The position numbers and the translations under genes were made by a program. From the NCBI GenBank assembly GCA_965197865.1, contig CBDANZ010000005.1, positions 496,001 to 560,000 of the forward strand: a stretch of DNA of 64,000 bases. The letters are read 5' to 3'. The first letter of the stretch is position 1; each line of letters opens with the position of its first letter. Below the pieces are notes generated by a model, which did not search any database, had not been told where the DNA came from, and saw nothing but the letters and a program-made list of their open reading frames with translations. Positions 62,373 to 64,000 of this stretch are shown piece after piece. This DNA is from CBDANZ01 sp965197865. Lineage in GTDB: Bacteria > Acidobacteriota > Vicinamibacteria > Vicinamibacterales > CAVVIG01.

Positions 62373-62685
62373 CGCCTATCAGACCAGCCCAGCGTGTCAT
62401 CGCATGTGGGGTCAGACTTTTCGGTTGGCGTTCAAGACGCGATACGCTGGCGTCACCGCCACCGATTCTAGTAGACGTTCACAGCTCGTCGTCTGCAGCA
62501 CCAGAGCACGTTGCGAAATGTAGTGCCTATGCACGTGTCGCCAGAGAGCCATCTTGCGACTTTTGTTTCCATCGCGGGCCGGCGTACGCCGCAGAAATGC
62601 TGGCCTACAATGCGGACGCCCTGGCGGCGCTTCCTGCAGAGACGACAGACTCGTTCGCGCAGCGACGCGCACACTCTTGGCGTCT

Positions 62686-62760
62686 ATGACGGTAGCATTC
62701 TTCGAGATTGCCGGATGCCTTGCGTCTTGGGCGTGGCTTTCGCGTGGGATATCCGATGAT
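62686..62760 (+). pseudogene. YnfA-like (UPF0060) membrane protein, N-terminal remnant
   Basis: From ATG 62686 the frame reads MTVAFFEIAGCLASWAWLSR, the first helix of the small YnfA family (A-x-x-EIxGCY-x-x-W-x-WLR), then loses similarity within 25 codons. The other three helices are absent. It ends just before the sirtuin gene. Confidence 0.45.
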
Positions 62761-62773
62761 AAAGTAGGTCGTC

Positions 62774-63544
62774 GTGATCAATCGAGGCCTAGTCGAATGG
62801 CTGCAAGCGTCTCAGCGCATCCTGGTCGTCTCCGGAGCCGGCGTGTCGACTGCCAGCGGCATCCCGGATTTCCGCGGCCCCAGTGGCGTGTGGACGCGCC
62901 GCCGCCCTGTGTACTACGACGAGTTCCTCGCGTCGGAAGCCGCGCGGGTGGAGTATTGGGACTTCAAGCTGGAAACCTGGCGAATCTATCAGCACGCTCA
63001 GCCGAACCCCGTGCATCATGCCGTCGCGGCGCTGGAACGCGCAGGGAAGGTGGTCTCGGTCGTAACGCAAAACGTCGATGGTCTGCACCGCCGCGCCGGC
63101 ACGTCGCCGGCCCTGCTCGTCGAGCTGCACGGCACGGACCTTCTTGTCGAATGCCAGCGGTGCCATGCTACGAGTGACACAGCGCTCCACTTCGCGCACT
63201 TCAAGACGACGAGAAGTCCGCCTGGCTGCGCCTGCGGCGGCGTCCTCAAGCCGGCCACCATCAGCTTTGGCCAGTCGTTGCACGCAACGGATCTGGACCG
63301 CGCCGCCGCCGCCGCCGGCAAGGCCGATCTCGTCCTGGCGCTCGGATCGACGCTTTCGGTCTATCCTGCAGCCTCCATTCCGCTGCTCGCCGCTGAGCGC
63401 GGCACCCCTTACATCATCGTCAACCGAGGCGCCACCGAGCACGACGGTCACCCGTCCGTGACGCTCCGCCTGGAGGGCGACGTGACGGCTATCATCCCGC
63501 CTGCCGTCGACGCGGCGCTCGCCTCGCGGTCGTCATCACCCTGA
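62774..63544 (+). CDS. Sir2-family NAD-dependent protein deacylase
   Basis: GTG 62774 starts a 256-residue sirtuin. Motifs in order: NAD-binding GAGVSTASGIPDFRG, TQNVDGLHRRAGT, the catalytic His in VELHGTD, zinc cysteines CQRC and CAC, KPATISFGQSL, the LALGSTLSVYPAAS loop and IIVNRGAT. It removes acyl groups from lysines using NAD. FGQ replaces the more common FGE. The gene is intact and stands alone among fragments. Confidence 0.92.
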   Translation: MINRGLVEWLQASQRILVVSGAGVSTASGIPDFRGPSGVWTRRRPVYYDEFLASEAARVEYWDFKLETWRIYQHAQPNPVHHAVAALERAGKVVSVVTQNVDGLHRRAGTSPALLVELHGTDLLVECQRCHATSDTALHFAHFKTTRSPPGCACGGVLKPATISFGQSLHATDLDRAAAAAGKADLVLALGSTLSVYPAASIPLLAAERGTPYIIVNRGATEHDGHPSVTLRLEGDVTAIIPPAVDAALASRSSSP

Positions 63545-63599
63545 GCATTCGCCGCTGGATGAGACGCCGACGCGCTTGCGCAGGAAGTCGAATGGTTCC

Positions 63600-63896
63600 T
63601 CAGAGGTACTGCGACAGCCTGATCCACGCGCGGGTGCCCGGCGCCGCGTAGCCGCCCAGGCCGTCGGCCGCCACACCTCCGTACCCCACCGGAAACAGCG
63701 CCAGCACGGCCACCGTGAGCACGGCGCTGCTGATCGCCACGGCGTAGGAGCCGATGCCGGCCGCGAGGCCGATGGCGGCGTTCACCCAGAGGGCGGCGGT
63801 CGTCAGCCCGTGGACGCTCTCGCCGCTCCGCAGCATGACGCCGGCGGTGACGCTGGAGCTCATGCCGCGGGCGCCTCGTGGCGACGTCAACCCCAA
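63600..63896 (-). pseudogene. MgtC/SapB-family membrane protein fragment
   Basis: The centre reads SSVTAGVMLRSGESVHGLTT, AALWVNAAIGLAAGIGSYAV and AISSAVLTVAVLALFPVG, the middle helices of MgtC-like proteins (G-V-x-L-R-x-G-x-V-x-GLTTAA). The earlier helices expected before GAGVxLR are replaced by unrelated sequence, and the C-terminal part is short. It is probably a truncated relic; the start cannot be trusted. Confidence 0.6.
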
Positions 63897-64000
63897 GGCG
63901 TGTGAACTTCTTGCGATGGCTCGATCGAGGCCGCCGATCGGTGTACGGCCGCCAGAAGGGTCTCAGATGGGGAAGCTGCCAACGCTTGCCGACCGCCCAC

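Overview
The window is high-GC bacterial chromosome with no phage, plasmid or CRISPR locus. DUF5916 and UPF0182 proteins, a Vgb-type propeller fused to cytochrome c, Ser/Thr-kinase N-terminal fragments and a SufU/SufT-type SUF operon would suit an acidobacterium, perhaps Vicinamibacteria-like. That placement is inference from gene content; there is no rRNA gene to test it.

Layout. 1-10.3 kb: a lipoprotein FAA-hydrolase gene broken by a palindromic MITE, an M20 peptidase, tRNA-Ser(UGA), a gene with two in-frame UGA codons, DinB, the cytochrome c/propeller protein and a DUF5916 protein. 10.5-23.1 kb: an insertion-sequence island. Two near-identical inverted IS6-like copies (805 bp each) bracket a low-GC sodium:solute symporter gene cut up by two IS3 copies and an IS256 element; one IS3 copy carries an IS110 element. 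The principal sigma factor gene rpoD, a Pal fragment and a glutaredoxin gene also lie inside this bracket. 23.2-35.2 kb: broken methyltransferase, GT4 glycosyltransferase, HAD hydrolase, UPF0182 protein, several frameshifted small genes, a third IS6 copy, lgt, a chalcone-isomerase-like protein and a broken GGDEF gene. 35.6-37.1 kb: an IS1111-type element inserted exactly in the terminal repeat of a second MITE copy. 37.5-44.7 kb: small lipoprotein, ferredoxin reductase and ferredoxin, bacilliredoxin with CDGSH protein, MscS channel, and an SLT/LysM protein with a 171-bp tandem duplication.

44.8-49.9 kb is the most coherent accessory unit: a tightly packed operon of an AsnB-type amidotransferase, a SAM methyltransferase with an unrecognised C-terminal half, and a betaine/ergothioneine-type ABC importer (ATPase plus fused permease/binding protein). 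I infer manufacture and uptake of a methylated, amidated amino-acid-like solute; I do not recognise this combination.

50-64 kb: a frameshifted FAD amine oxidase with an inverted 55-bp copy of itself nearby, a thioredoxin-like lipoprotein, then the complete operon sufA-B-C-D-S-U-T read leftward from a promoter region carrying a site close to the IscR type-1 motif. A sirtuin and transporter fragments end the window.

Gene decay is the overall theme: about twenty loci carry in-frame stops, frameshifts or truncations next to intact housekeeping genes. Some single-base shifts could be assembly errors, but the IS insertions with clean target duplications are not.
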